Assembly (NCBI GenBank): GCA_963822485.1
Contig: CAWGHW010000017.1
Span: 124,001 to 188,000, forward strand
From: DASUBV01 sp963822485
GTDB taxonomy: Bacteria > Actinomycetota > Actinomycetes > Streptosporangiales > Streptosporangiaceae
Direction: 5' to 3'
DNA: 64,000 nt
Part shown: one piece after another, positions 41,832 to 49,746 of the stretch
Position numbering within the stretch: the first letter of the stretch is position 1
Layout: each line of letters starts with the position of its first letter
Made by a program: the position numbers and the translations under genes
Notes under the pieces: model-generated
What the model saw: only the letters and a program-made list of their open reading frames with translations
The model's database searches: none
Told to the model about the DNA's origin: nothing

Positions 41832-42392
41832 ATGCCCAGAAGCGGGAAGGAAGCACGCGAGCGCCTGGTGAGGGCGGCGCTCGAGCTCTTCCTCGAGCGC
41901 GGATTCGACGCCGTGACCGCGGCCGAGATCGCCGCTCGCGCCGGCGTGACCGAGCGCACCTATTTCAGGCACTTCCCCGACAAGCGCGAGGTGCTCTTCG
42001 ACGGCGAGCGGGCACTCACCGAGTGGGTGACCGAGGCGCTTGCGTCGGTGCCCGCCGACGTTCCGCTCTGGCCGGCCATCCGTCGCGCCGTTGACCTCAT
42101 CGTTCCGCCCCTTGAGGCGAACCGGCCCGACAGCGACCGCCTCGCTGCCATCGTCGCGGCGACGCCGGCTCTACGCGAGCGTGCGGTCTCGAAGGAGGCG
42201 CGCCTCGTCGCCATCATCACCGACCTGCTGGTCGGCCGCGGCGCCTCCGCCGACGAAGCGGCTCTCGTCGCCCGCACCGCCTGGGGCGTTCTCGCACACG
42301 CGATCGGAGCCTGGCGAGCCGCCCCTGGCACCCCGCTGCAGCAGCACGTCGACCGCGGCTTCACGTTGCTCAGCGGTCTCGTCAGCGCCTGA
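41832..42392 (+). CDS. TetR-family repressor of the divergent MDR oxidoreductase
   Basis: 186 residues from ATG 41832. HTH: FDAVTAAEIAARAGVTERTYFRHFPDKREVLF with TERTYFRHF. The C-terminal part (IRRAVDLIVPPLEANRPDSDRL, LVARTAWGVLAHAIGAWRAA) is the helical ligand domain. The position opposite a quinone-reductase gene and the palindrome at 41796 indicate that it represses that gene and itself. The inducer is unknown. Confidence 0.88.
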   Translation: MPRSGKEARERLVRAALELFLERGFDAVTAAEIAARAGVTERTYFRHFPDKREVLFDGERALTEWVTEALASVPADVPLWPAIRRAVDLIVPPLEANRPDSDRLAAIVAATPALRERAVSKEARLVAIITDLLVGRGASADEAALVARTAWGVLAHAIGAWRAAPGTPLQQHVDRGFTLLSGLVSA

Positions 42393-42737
42393 AGCCGCTC
42401 TCCGAGTTGAACATCTGCCCGGCCATCCAGCAACCCGCGTCGCCAACGAGCACGCGACCGGGCGCCAGGTCGCTGGATTCGTCAATCCGCCAGCCGGGGG
42501 AACGCGCAGCGTACCTCGAACGGGTACCGGCATCCGGGGCCCTGCGGAGTGCTGGCCTCGGCCGGCGATCCAGGCGCCCGAGACGTCGCCGCTGGCGGTC
42601 GATCCGCCGATATGGCTGTGTTCCGTGCCGTCAGGCATGTCTTATTGCGGCGTGCAGATCCCGGTGATCTGCACGCGACTGTGCGCTCCGCAAGCGGACT
42701 CGGGGGATGCCCGGGACCGGAGGGCATCCCCCGACGG
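42393..42737. other. gene-free convergent gap containing a strong hairpin
   Basis: No frame here has the codon bias of its neighbours. The gap ends with the hairpin described at 42702-42732, just downstream of the SRPBCC gene on the minus strand. No other repeat was noticed. Confidence 0.5.
42702..42732 (-). terminator. hairpin terminator of the SRPBCC gene
   Basis: GGGGGATGCCC pairs perfectly (11 bp) with GGGCATCCCCC around a 9-base loop, starting 6 bases past the stop codon at 42738. It can serve transcripts from both directions. Confidence 0.8.
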
Positions 42738-43235
42738 TCAGGACTCGCAGAGGAACTTCAGGCTGGCGTTCCACAAGTCGTGACCGCGGTGCATGTGGCC
42801 GGGGTTGGCCGAGGCCAGTCTGCGCGGGGCGGCGCCGTCGCCGGTCTCTTCCATCACGACGTAGGTGCTGCCGTCCGGGCGGGGCAGGAGCAGCCAGGTG
42901 TGATAAGCCAGCCACTGGTCCGTGGTGCCGTACCAGCCGATCCGGCTGGCCGGCTCGAACTCGTGGACCGTGCTGTGGATGGGCGCGCCGAAGGTGACCC
43001 AGTCGAAGGTGACGCCGGGGGCCAGGATCCCCCCGGCGTCGTTGACGGTGACGCCTGCCGCGTTGGAGTACCAGCGCGGCCAGTCGGCCGCGCGGACCAG
43101 GCGGTCCCAGATGGCCTCGGCGGGAACGCTGATGACGATGTCGTTATGGGCGAACAAGTCAGCCTGGTCGGGGTTGGCGTTAGCGGGCCAGTGGATGTGG
43201 GCGGAGCGGTGCTGCACGTCGTCGGTGACGGACAC
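42738..43235 (-). CDS. SRPBCC-family (polyketide cyclase/START-like) protein
   Basis: 165 residues from GTG 43235, chosen for AAAGGAAG upstream; a longer frame to 43394 is Pro/Ser-rich and not convincing. START-like helix-grip fold: NDIVISVPAEAIWDRLVRAADWPRWYSNAAGV, then ILAPGVTFDWVTFG, TVHEFEPASRIGWYG, AYHTWLLLPRPDGSTYVVMEETG. Such proteins bind hydrophobic ligands and include polyketide cyclases, stress-related proteins and lipid binders. It is 76 bp downstream of a truncated NAD-binding gene on the same strand and may be its operon mate; a LysR gene is divergent from that pair. Confidence 0.82.
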   Translation of the reverse strand: MSVTDDVQHRSAHIHWPANANPDQADLFAHNDIVISVPAEAIWDRLVRAADWPRWYSNAAGVTVNDAGGILAPGVTFDWVTFGAPIHSTVHEFEPASRIGWYGTTDQWLAYHTWLLLPRPDGSTYVVMEETGDGAAPRRLASANPGHMHRGHDLWNASLKFLCES

Positions 43236-43311
43236 GGGCTTCTTCCTTTCTCTCGTGAACGGGGCCGGCCGGGCTAGCCGTGTCGGCGGCGGCGGGAAGG
43301 CCGCGCCGGGG

Positions 43312-43641
43312 TCAGGTGAGTTCAGGGGCGGCGATGACGGCGAACTCGTCCGCCTCGGCGGGCGACACGGTGGTGATGTCAACCCACGTGGCACCGGGCT
43401 TGACGGCCAGCTGGCCGCCGGTCACGACCTCGCGGACCGCGTCCGAGCCGAAGAACGCCGTGATGATGACCTCAGCTCCCTCGGCGGCCTCGGCTGGAGA
43501 GGCCGCCAGACGCGCCCCGGCGGCGGCCAGGCCGTCGGCGGCGGCGGGCGAGCGGTTCCACACGGTGAGGTCGTGCTCTTCGTTGACGTGGGAGGCGAGC
43601 ACGCGGCCCATCCGCCCCAGGCCGAGGAATGCCACGTTCAT
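43312..43641 (-). pseudogene. N-terminal fragment of a 6-phosphogluconate/3-hydroxyisobutyrate dehydrogenase-like protein
   Basis: 109 residues from ATG 43641. Starts with the Rossmann motif MNVAFLGLGRMGRVLASHVN (GxGxxG), then DLTVWNRSP, and the family's DITTVSPAEADEF stretch, but stops at ...FAVIAAPELT. Full members have about 290 residues, with a long C-terminal helical domain that forms the active site. That whole half is absent, and the next gene starts 76 bp later. It can at most bind NAD(P). Truncation by deletion is the likely history. A short variant keeping only the NAD domain cannot be excluded, since the frame itself is clean. Confidence 0.65.
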
Positions 43642-43742
43642 GATCAGGTCCTTTCCGTGTACGTACGGCGGCGGGCGCTGCCCCGTGGCGCCCTCGCGCC
43701 CGCGGGGCGGTGGCGGCACTTTCAGCTTGCCCGGCCCCTAGC

Positions 43743-43767
43743 ATCAAGACAAACGACTAGATTTGAT
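43743..43767. promoter_or_regulatory. candidate LysR box between the truncated dehydrogenase and lysR
   Basis: ATCAA (43743-43747) and TTGAT (43763-43767) form a 5-bp dyad 15 bp apart. This is in an AT-richer segment of the 179-bp divergent gap. LysR binding is an inference. Confidence 0.4.
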
Positions 43768-43820
43768 CGGTCCATCACCAATGCTGATTCACCGGGTGTC
43801 ATGCCGGGCACGGGAGCGCC

Positions 43821-44732
43821 ATGGAGCTGCGCCAGCTGGAGTACTTCGTCGCGGTCGCGGGAGAGCGGAGCTTCACCCGCGCCGCGCAGCGGCTCCACGT
43901 GGTCCAGAGCGCCGTGTCGGCCGCGATCACGACGCTGGAGAGGGACCTGCAGGTGGTGCTACTCGAGCGCAACGCCCGTCGGGTCCAGCTGACCGAGGCC
44001 GGGGAGGCGCTGCTGCCCGAGGCGCAGGCAGTCCTGGACGCGGCCCTGGCCGCCCGCGACGCGGTCGAGGGGGTGAGCCGCGGCCTGCGCGGCACGCTGC
44101 GCGTCGGCATGCTGTCTGACCTCGGCCTGATGGACCTGCCCGGGCTGGCCCGGGACTTCCGCGACCGCCACCCCGGCGTGGAGCTCCAGCTGCGCGAAGC
44201 GACCGCTGGCTCCGCCGGGATGCTCGCTGCCCTGTCCGCCTACGACGTCGACGTGGCGTTCGCCGGCTCTTCCGGCCCGCTGCCCCGCGAGTACGCCGGC
44301 CGTGAGCTGCTCCGCGTCCCCCAGCTGCTCGCGGTCCCGGCCGGCCACCCGCTCGCCGGGCGGCGGGCCGTGGCGATCCGCGAGCTGGAGCGCGAGACGT
44401 TCATCGACCTGCCGCCGGGCTTCGCCATGCGCACCGTCGCCGACAGCGTCTTCGCCGCCTGCGGGATGCGCCGCGCCATCGCCGCGGAGGTGGGCGGCAT
44501 CGACGCCGCTGCCGCGTTCGTCCGCGCCGGCGTCGGCGTCGCCATCCTCCCCGCCTACGCCATCACCCCGTACCAGGACCTGCACGCGGCCAAGGTCCGC
44601 GAGCACGATTTCCGCTGGTCGCTCAACGCCGTGGTCCTGCGCCGCCGCCGCCTCACCGCCGCAGCGGCGGCACTGCTGCACCTCGCCGGCGAGCACCTCA
44701 TCCAGCCGCCAGGCGTGGAGCGGCCGTCCTAA
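43821..44732 (+). CDS. LysR-family transcriptional regulator
   Basis: 303 residues from ATG 43821. HTH MELRQLEYFVAVAGERSFTRAAQRLHVVQSAVSAAITTLERDLQVVLLER (motif parts at residues 1-20 and 21-50) then the effector domain GTLRVGMLSDLGLMDLPGLARDF, AVPAGHPLAGRRAVAI and GVGVAILPAYAI. It is divergent from the truncated dehydrogenase/SRPBCC pair, which are its likely targets. The dehydrogenase target is now broken, so the regulator may have lost part of its purpose. Confidence 0.9.
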   Translation: MELRQLEYFVAVAGERSFTRAAQRLHVVQSAVSAAITTLERDLQVVLLERNARRVQLTEAGEALLPEAQAVLDAALAARDAVEGVSRGLRGTLRVGMLSDLGLMDLPGLARDFRDRHPGVELQLREATAGSAGMLAALSAYDVDVAFAGSSGPLPREYAGRELLRVPQLLAVPAGHPLAGRRAVAIRELERETFIDLPPGFAMRTVADSVFAACGMRRAIAAEVGGIDAAAAFVRAGVGVAILPAYAITPYQDLHAAKVREHDFRWSLNAVVLRRRRLTAAAAALLHLAGEHLIQPPGVERPS

Positions 44733-44834
44733 CGGGCGGGAGAAGGCCGCAGTAGCTAGGCGCCGCGGCCATGCCTTCGAGTGGGCTGGCCCGGCGCCGC
44801 TCCTGGCCCGGATCGCGGCCACCGCGGCGAGGGC

Positions 44835-44877
44835 TGTACCAGGCAGTACAGTTTGCGGTATTGTACTAGCCGGTACA
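44835..44877. promoter_or_regulatory. tandem palindromic operators upstream of the CocE fragment/tetR pair
   Basis: TGTAC-CAGGCA-GTACA (44835-44850) and TGTAC-TAGCCG-GTACA (44862-44877) are two perfect 5-bp dyads with 6-bp centres, 27 bp apart centre to centre. The sites lie 70-110 bp before the CocE fragment start. A TetR gene follows that fragment, so autoregulation is likely. Confidence 0.7.
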
Positions 44878-44946
44878 GTGGCTGTGGATCGCGCAGGGCC
44901 ACGGCGCAGGTCAGCCAGACGGCGTGGAAAGAGAGCGAGCAGGCCG

Positions 44947-45342
44947 ATGGACAAGGATGAGTACCGCAGCGAAGTGCGGGACGGGATGCTCATCGACTGG
45001 GACGTGCCCGTCCGGATGCCGGACGGCACGGTGCTGCGCGCCGACGTGTACCGGCCCCCGGCCGAGGGCCGCTACCCGGTGATCATGACGCACGGCCCGT
45101 ACGCCAAGGGCCTGGCCTTCCAGGCCGGGTTCGCCGGAATGTGGAAGCCGCTGTCGGCGAAGTACCCGGACGCCGTCGCCGGCTCGTCCAACCGATATCA
45201 GAACTGGGAGACGGCTGACCCGGAGAAGTGGGTGCCGGACGGGTACGCATGCGTGCGCGTCGACTCGCGCGGCGCCGGGCGCTCGCCGGGGCGGCTGGAC
45301 ATCTTCAACGCTGCGGCACCGGTCCGTTGGAGGGATGGATGA
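44947..45342 (+). pseudogene. N-terminal fragment of a CocE/NonD-family (X-Pro dipeptidyl-peptidase-like) hydrolase
   Basis: 131 residues from ATG 44947. It begins like CocE/NonD hydrolases: IDWDVPVRMPDGTVLRADVYRPP, YPVIMTHGPYAKGLAFQ, KWVPDGYACVRVDSRGAGRSPGRLDIFN. Full proteins have 550-650 residues, so the nucleophile elbow (GxSYxG) and everything after are missing. The frame ends AAPVRWRDG at the point where the tetR gene starts (4-bp ATGA overlap). A deletion has evidently joined the fragment to tetR. A short protein may still be made but cannot be a complete hydrolase. Confidence 0.7.
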
Positions 45343-45902
45343 AGGCACTGCCCACCACCGAGCGCGGGCGGCGCAGTCGTGCCGCGATACTGGACACGGC
45401 CGCGCAGATGATGCACGCGCAGGGCATAGCCGCGACCTCCATGGATGACGTCCTGACCGCTAGCGGCGCGGGAAAGTCGCAGCTGTACCACTACTTTGAG
45501 AACAAGCAGGATCTGTGCGCGGCGGTACTTCACCACCAGTTCGGCCAGATCCTGGCCGCCCAGCCGTCGCTCGGCGACCCGGAATGCGACGACGTGGGCC
45601 GCTGGCGCGACCAGGTGCTGACGGCCTTCCGCGCCAGCCGTGTCGGCACCTGCCCGCTGGGTTCGTTCGTGGGGCAGACAGAGCGCGATCCGCTGCTGCA
45701 CGAGACGCTCGCCGCCCTGTTCGCACGCTGGCAGGACGCGATCGCCGGCCTGGTACGGCGCGCCCAGGCCGCGGGGCGGGTGCACGCGAACGCCGACCCC
45801 GCGGAGGCGGGGATGGTACTGCTCGGAGCGCTCCAGGGGGAACGGTGCTGGCGCACCTGCAGCGCAGTGAGGTACCGCTGGCCGGCGCGCTGGACGCGGT
45901 GA
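45339..45902 (+). CDS. TetR-family regulator with a C-terminal frameshift
   Basis: 187 residues in the open frame from ATG 45339. HTH: RGRRSRAAILDTAAQMMHAQG, AATSMDDVLTASGAGKSQLYHYFENKQDL, and the ligand domain VLTAFRASRVGTCPLGSFVGQ, of the TetR group with the CPLG motif. Near 45835 the frame ends in ERCWRTCSAVRYRWPARWTR. In the next frame the continuation GTVLAHLQRSEVPLAGALDAVIGHLAAQPS (to TGA 45931) is the normal last helix. Adding one G to the GGGGG run at about 45835-45839 restores it. A homopolymer indel is a classic sequencing error but may be real. Operators at 44835-44877 are probably its own. Confidence 0.78.
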   Translation: MKALPTTERGRRSRAAILDTAAQMMHAQGIAATSMDDVLTASGAGKSQLYHYFENKQDLCAAVLHHQFGQILAAQPSLGDPECDDVGRWRDQVLTAFRASRVGTCPLGSFVGQTERDPLLHETLAALFARWQDAIAGLVRRAQAAGRVHANADPAEAGMVLLGALQGERCWRTCSAVRYRWPARWTR

Positions 45903-46009
45903 TCGGCCACCTCGCGGCGCAGCCGTCATGAGCGGGCGCTTCACCAGCACACCCGGCCGGCGCCTGCACGGCCGAAGAGAGGGCCGAAGAGAGGAAGGAG
46001 TTCGCTGAG

Positions 46010-46888
46010 ATGAACCTCACTGACCACGCCGGAGTCCGGCTCACACACGGCAAGCCCAAGGTCAACGGCGTGGAGATCCACTACGCGATCGGCGGCGCCG
46101 GCGAGCCGGTGTTCTTGCTGCACGGCGTGCCGAAGACCATGTCGTACTGGCGCCACGTCGTGCCGCTGCTGACCCCGCACTACACCGTCATCGCGCTCGA
46201 CAACCGAGGCGCCGGCGGCTCCCAGCGCCCCCTGACCGGCTACGACACCGCCACGATGGCCGGTGACGTCGCCGAACTGGCCACCCACCTGGGCTTCGAC
46301 CAGTTCCGCGTGGCCGGCGAGGACTGGGGCGCGGCCATCGCCTACGCCGTCGCCGCCTTCCACCGGCCCCGGGTGCAGCAACTGGTGTTCCAGGAAACGC
46401 TCCTGCCAGGATTGCCAGCCGGCGAACCCGACCCCTCGCTCGCCGCCGACGACATCCGCACCGGCTGGCACTTCAGCTTCTTCAGCCTGCCGAACCTGCC
46501 CGAGCTGCTGCTCGCCGGGCGGGAACGGCAGTTCTGGACCTACTACGCCAGGCGCCAGATGTGGGACCCCAGCGCGCTGGCCGAGGAGGACATCGACGAA
46601 ATAGTGCACTCGGCCGAGCAGCCAGGCGGCAACAGGGCCATCCTGGAGATGTACCGCGCCCGCCAGACCGACGCCGAGCAGAACCGCCCGCATTACGCCG
46701 ACCCGATCAGCTGCCCGGTCCTGGCCGTCGGCGCGCAGGCCTATCTCGGGGACGAAGTATCCAACCAGCTCGCGCAAGTGGCCCGCGACGTCCGCGGCGC
46801 CGTCATCCCCGCGGCCGGTCACAACATCGCGCTGGAGAACCCGGCCGCCCTCGCCCAGGCTTATCTCGACTTCTTCGCAGGCGGCTAA
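46010..46888 (+). CDS. alpha/beta hydrolase of the epoxide hydrolase/haloalkane dehalogenase type
   Basis: 292 residues from ATG 46010, GGAAGGAG upstream. HGVP oxyanion motif (VFLLHGVPKTMSYW), DNRGAGGS, nucleophile elbow VAGEDWGAAIAY with Asp at the nucleophile place (about residue 105), cap region with the lid residues, then the C-terminal LAVGAQAYLGDEVSN and the catalytic His in PAAGHNIALENP. Asp rather than Ser puts it in the epoxide hydrolase/dehalogenase branch, and the GEDWGA signature is typical of epoxide hydrolases. Substrate unknown. Not evidently linked to its neighbours. Confidence 0.87.
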   Translation: MNLTDHAGVRLTHGKPKVNGVEIHYAIGGAGEPVFLLHGVPKTMSYWRHVVPLLTPHYTVIALDNRGAGGSQRPLTGYDTATMAGDVAELATHLGFDQFRVAGEDWGAAIAYAVAAFHRPRVQQLVFQETLLPGLPAGEPDPSLAADDIRTGWHFSFFSLPNLPELLLAGRERQFWTYYARRQMWDPSALAEEDIDEIVHSAEQPGGNRAILEMYRARQTDAEQNRPHYADPISCPVLAVGAQAYLGDEVSNQLAQVARDVRGAVIPAAGHNIALENPAALAQAYLDFFAGG

Positions 46889-46950
46889 GCCGCGGGCTCA
46901 GCCATCGAACGGGGTCCCGGGATGACGTGAAGATCCGGGACACGCGCCCA

Positions 46951-47256
46951 TCAGGTGCCGTGGGAGTGGCCAGGGCGACCGCGCCGATGTCCGGCGGCCT
47001 CGTCGGCTGGACGGGTGGCCGGGAGGCGGCCGATGACCGGTCGTCCAGATGCAGACGGGCGGGCGAGGGTGACACCGGGCGCCTGGACGGCTGCCGCGCG
47101 TGCGCTGGTGATCCCCGCGACCAGGCCGCGGATGATCCCGGTGGCGGTCCGGCGCGTCTGAGGTGCCCGGTGCCGCTGCTGCCGGCTGGCCTCGGCGAGC
47201 ATCTGGCGCTGATGATCGCGGGCGAGCCCGGTGGCGAGATCGTGGTTCATCGACAT
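46951..47256 (-). CDS. small conserved actinobacterial protein of unknown function
   Basis: 101 residues from ATG 47256 with AGGAGA upstream. The opening MSMNHDLATGLARDHQRQMLAEASRQQRH matches short actinobacterial proteins that start with a NHDLAxxLARDHQRQxLAEA helix. The middle (ATGIIRGLVAGITSARAAA) is weakly hydrophobic, the rest Arg/Pro-rich and probably disordered. No enzyme motif; function unknown. It ends 62 bp from the stop of the convergent hydrolase gene. Confidence 0.6.
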   Translation of the reverse strand: MSMNHDLATGLARDHQRQMLAEASRQQRHRAPQTRRTATGIIRGLVAGITSARAAAVQAPGVTLARPSASGRPVIGRLPATRPADEAAGHRRGRPGHSHGT

Positions 47257-47591
47257 GGCCGTCTCCTGCCTGTGCGGGTCGGCCATCCGGCCGCCTGTCA
47301 CCTGTTCCACGAACGCCTGACTCGGGATCCGACACGCCGCCGGCAGGAATTCTCACTGGGCTGCCGCCGGTTTGGCCTTCGGCTCGGCCATATCCACGAC
47401 CACATGCCCGGCTGCGGCGATCGCCCGCTCCGCCTCGGGCAGGTACCATCTCCCGCCAGCGCGGAACTGCGCAGATCCCCGCGTGAATATCCAGCGCGGC
47501 AAGGGACGGTAATGCCAAGGCGTACCAAGTGCGGCAGGTGCTCGACGCATAGCCAGGCTGGAAGCCGAGAAGAACGAGGAGGGTGACGGCG
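47257..47591. other. gap upstream of the HicB-like gene; no convincing toxin partner
   Basis: 335 bases between divergent starts. A plus-strand frame ending GTVMPRRTKCGRCSTHSQAG just before the HicB-like gene vaguely recalls a decayed HicA tail, and a minus-strand frame to 47353 (WYLPEAERAIAAAGHVVVDM) has moderate codon bias. Neither has a ribosome site or a full motif, so no gene is claimed. The HicB-like gene's AGGAGGG is at 47577-47583. Confidence 0.4.
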
Positions 47592-47921
47592 ATGCCTGAC
47601 GCAACCCACTACACGTACCGAGTCGCATGGTCCGTTGAGGACGGCGAGCACGTCGCCACCGTCGTGGAGTTCCCGTCACTGTCGTGGCTCGCGCCTACTC
47701 CGGTTGAAGCACTCGCAGGTCTCGCTGATGTCGTGCGTGACGTGCTCACCGACCTGGCTGCATCCGGCGAGCCGATCCCAGAGCCGTTGTCGGAGCGCAA
47801 CTATTCGGGCCGGTTCGTGGTGCGTGTTCCGGCAGAGGTTCACCGCCGTCTTGTCCGCGAAGCGGCCGAACAGCACGTGAGCCTCAACCGCCTCGTGTCG
47901 GAGCGGCTTGCTCGCGCCTAA
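47592..47921 (+). CDS. HicB-family antitoxin-like protein, apparently without a HicA partner
   Basis: 109 residues from ATG 47592, eight bases after AGGAGGG; GTG 47583 would overlap that site. HicB fold: YTYRVAWSVEDGEHVATVVEFPSLSWLAPTPVEALAGLADVV, the degraded RNase H-like domain, then a ribbon-helix-helix type DNA-binding end SGRFVVRVPAEVHRRLVREAAEQHVSLNRLVSERL. HicB normally neutralises HicA mRNA interferase and represses the pair. No HicA was found on either side, so this is an orphan or relict. It could act as a stand-alone DNA-binding regulator. Confidence 0.82.
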   Translation: MPDATHYTYRVAWSVEDGEHVATVVEFPSLSWLAPTPVEALAGLADVVRDVLTDLAASGEPIPEPLSERNYSGRFVVRVPAEVHRRLVREAAEQHVSLNRLVSERLARA

Positions 47922-48060
47922 CCATGACAATCGCTAGGTACCTGACCTCACCGCCATCGGGAGGACGCACGACGAGCCGCCTGTTCAGCCGGGGCGTAGC
48001 TCCGCGGTCGGTGCCGGGGTTCGGGCGCGGCGCCGCCGGCGTCTGACGGCCCAGGCTGTG

Positions 48061-48669
48061 CTATGCGGGCCGCAGTGCCTGGCGGCCGGCTATGAGGGCC
48101 CGCGCGGAGGCGGTTGCCTTGGCGCCGGCCGCGTTGACGGCGTCGGGGCCTTCCCCGTACTCGCCGTCGAGGAGCAGCGTGGCGTAGCCGTGCGCGCTCG
48201 CCTCTATCGCGTCGGCTAGCGCGCCGGCGGCGTCCGCGTCGCCGTCGCAAACCTGCAGGACGACGGCGAGCAGCGTGTCCACCGGCTCGCAGGCGCGCTG
48301 CAGTTCGGGGTAGCGGCTCTTGTCCAGGCCGGAGCTGTAGAGCGTGTCGAAGAGCGGGCGCTGCTGCGCGGCGAACCTCACGTACGCCCCGGCCATCGCC
48401 GCCAGCCGCTGCGCGGGCGCCTCCGCCGCGTCCGCGGCGTCGGCCAGCATGGCCGCGAAGACGCTCAGGGCGCGGACCGCTACCGTGGCGAGCAGCTCGT
48501 CGCGGTCGGCGAAGTGCCGGTAGGGGGCCGCGGTGGTCACGCCGAGGCGGCGGCTTGCCTCGGCCAGCGAGAAGCCGCGGACGCCGCGTTCGGCTATGAC
48601 GTCGATGGCCGCATCGACCAGCGCAGGCCGCAGGTCACCGTGGTGATAACGTCCCGCCTTGGCTGGCAT
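48061..48669 (-). CDS. TetR-family regulator in an operon with an SDR gene
   Basis: 202 residues from ATG 48669. HTH: YHHGDLRPALVDAAIDVIAE, FSLAEASRRLGVTTAAPYRHFADRDELLATVA. The YHHGDLR start and APYRHF recognition helix with the C-terminal domain (FAAQQRPLFDTLYSSGLDKSRYPEL, ADAIEASAHGYATLLLDGEYG) mark the TetR_C_33/WHG-type group. It lies only 4 bp after the SDR gene on the same strand, so SDR and TetR share one transcript. The operator in front of the SDR gene at 49671 is its probable site. Confidence 0.88.
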   Translation of the reverse strand: MPAKAGRYHHGDLRPALVDAAIDVIAERGVRGFSLAEASRRLGVTTAAPYRHFADRDELLATVAVRALSVFAAMLADAADAAEAPAQRLAAMAGAYVRFAAQQRPLFDTLYSSGLDKSRYPELQRACEPVDTLLAVVLQVCDGDADAAGALADAIEASAHGYATLLLDGEYGEGPDAVNAAGAKATASARALIAGRQALRPA

Positions 48670-48673
48670 GCCC

Positions 48674-49630
48674 TCAGCCTAGGGCGTAGCTGACTTCGGT
48701 CAGCTGCTCGGACAGCTGCCACAGCCGGGCCTGGTCGGCCTCGTCGTGGGACCGGGCGCTGGAGTCCGTGACCGCCGGGTAACCGGTGTAGAACCTGCGG
48801 CGCAGGCCGTACCGGCGCGGGCCGAAGTACTCACCGCCGCGGGCCGACGGGTCGGTCGCCGCGCGCAGCGCCGGCAGTGCGCCCATCGCGGCGTTCTGCA
48901 CCGCCCAGAAGTTGACGACCCGCATGGCCGGGCTGAGCAGGAACTGCTGCAGCCTGGAGCTGGTCGCGAAGAAGTCGGTGTAGACGACTCCGGGATGGCA
49001 GGCCAGCGCGGTCACCGTCGCGCCGGCGGCGCGGAGACGGCGGTCCAGCTCGTAGGTGAACAGCAGGTTCGCCAGCTTGGACTGTGAGTACGCCCGCGAC
49101 GGGTCATAGTGCCGCTCAGATTGCAGGTCGCTGAAGTCGATGACGCCGTCCAGGTGGCTGATGCTGCTCACGGTGACGATCCGCGCGCCTGCGGCCAGCC
49201 GGTCCAGCAGCAGCCCGGTCAGCGCGAACGGGCCGAGGTGATTGGTCGCCAGGGTCAGCTCGAAGCCGTCTTCGGTCCGCTGGCAGCGCTTCTCCGTCAC
49301 GCCGGCGTTGCTGATGAGCAGGTCCACGCGCGGGAAGCGGGCGCGGATCTCCTCGGCAGCACTGCGCACGCAGGACTGCGACGCCAGGTCCAGGCGGACG
49401 ACCGACGTCCTGGCCCCCGGAGATTCCGCGGCGATCCGGCCGGCCGCGTGACCGGCCCGGTCCAGGTTCCGGCAGGCGAGGACCACATGGGCGCCGCGTG
49501 CCGCGAGGACGCGCGCCGTCTGCAGGCCCAGCCCCGCGTTCGCACCGGTAACCACGGCCGTGCGCCCGGACAGATCGGGGACATCGGCCTCGGTCCAGCG
49601 CCGTCGGCCGTCGGCTGGCTGCTGGCTCAT
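48674..49630 (-). CDS. short-chain dehydrogenase/reductase (retinol dehydrogenase-like, atypical length)
   Basis: 318 residues from ATG 49630; a longer frame upstream is rejected because it crosses the operator. TGxxxGxG site TAVVTGANAGLGLQTARVLA (about 24-43), NAG in LLISNAGVTEK, catalytic Ser in VTVSSISHLDG, YSQSKLANLLF with Y-x-x-x-K, and a C-terminal extension with GEYFGPRRYGLRRRFYTGYP. The WW-domain oxidoreductase/retinol dehydrogenase-like group commonly has this PxGxYxGPxG region. Complete and probably active. Co-transcribed with TetR, which suggests inducible metabolism of a small lipophilic carbonyl or alcohol. Confidence 0.88.
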   Translation of the reverse strand: MSQQPADGRRRWTEADVPDLSGRTAVVTGANAGLGLQTARVLAARGAHVVLACRNLDRAGHAAGRIAAESPGARTSVVRLDLASQSCVRSAAEEIRARFPRVDLLISNAGVTEKRCQRTEDGFELTLATNHLGPFALTGLLLDRLAAGARIVTVSSISHLDGVIDFSDLQSERHYDPSRAYSQSKLANLLFTYELDRRLRAAGATVTALACHPGVVYTDFFATSSRLQQFLLSPAMRVVNFWAVQNAAMGALPALRAATDPSARGGEYFGPRRYGLRRRFYTGYPAVTDSSARSHDEADQARLWQLSEQLTEVSYALG

Positions 49631-49670
49631 AGCGATCGGCCGCCTCCCGCAGGTCACGAATGTAAGAGCA

Positions 49671-49685
49671 TCTAACAATATTAGA
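49671..49685. promoter_or_regulatory. palindrome upstream of the SDR-TetR operon
   Basis: TCTAA-CAATA-TTAGA is a perfect 5-bp dyad in an AT-rich patch (49659-49698). AATGT before it and ACATT after it (49659-, -49696) add outer symmetry. Placed 41-55 bp before the SDR start, it is the expected site for the TetR encoded at the end of the operon. Confidence 0.7.
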
Positions 49686-49746
49686 GACATTAACATTGCC
49701 GGATGCGGCCCGTCGAGTTCACTAGCGAACTGCGGCGAAGGCTTTA

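Noticed and set aside
47353..47600. Possible HicA toxin next to the HicB-like gene
   Set aside because: Frames on either strand lack the catalytic His region and a start; resemblance is limited to a few residues.
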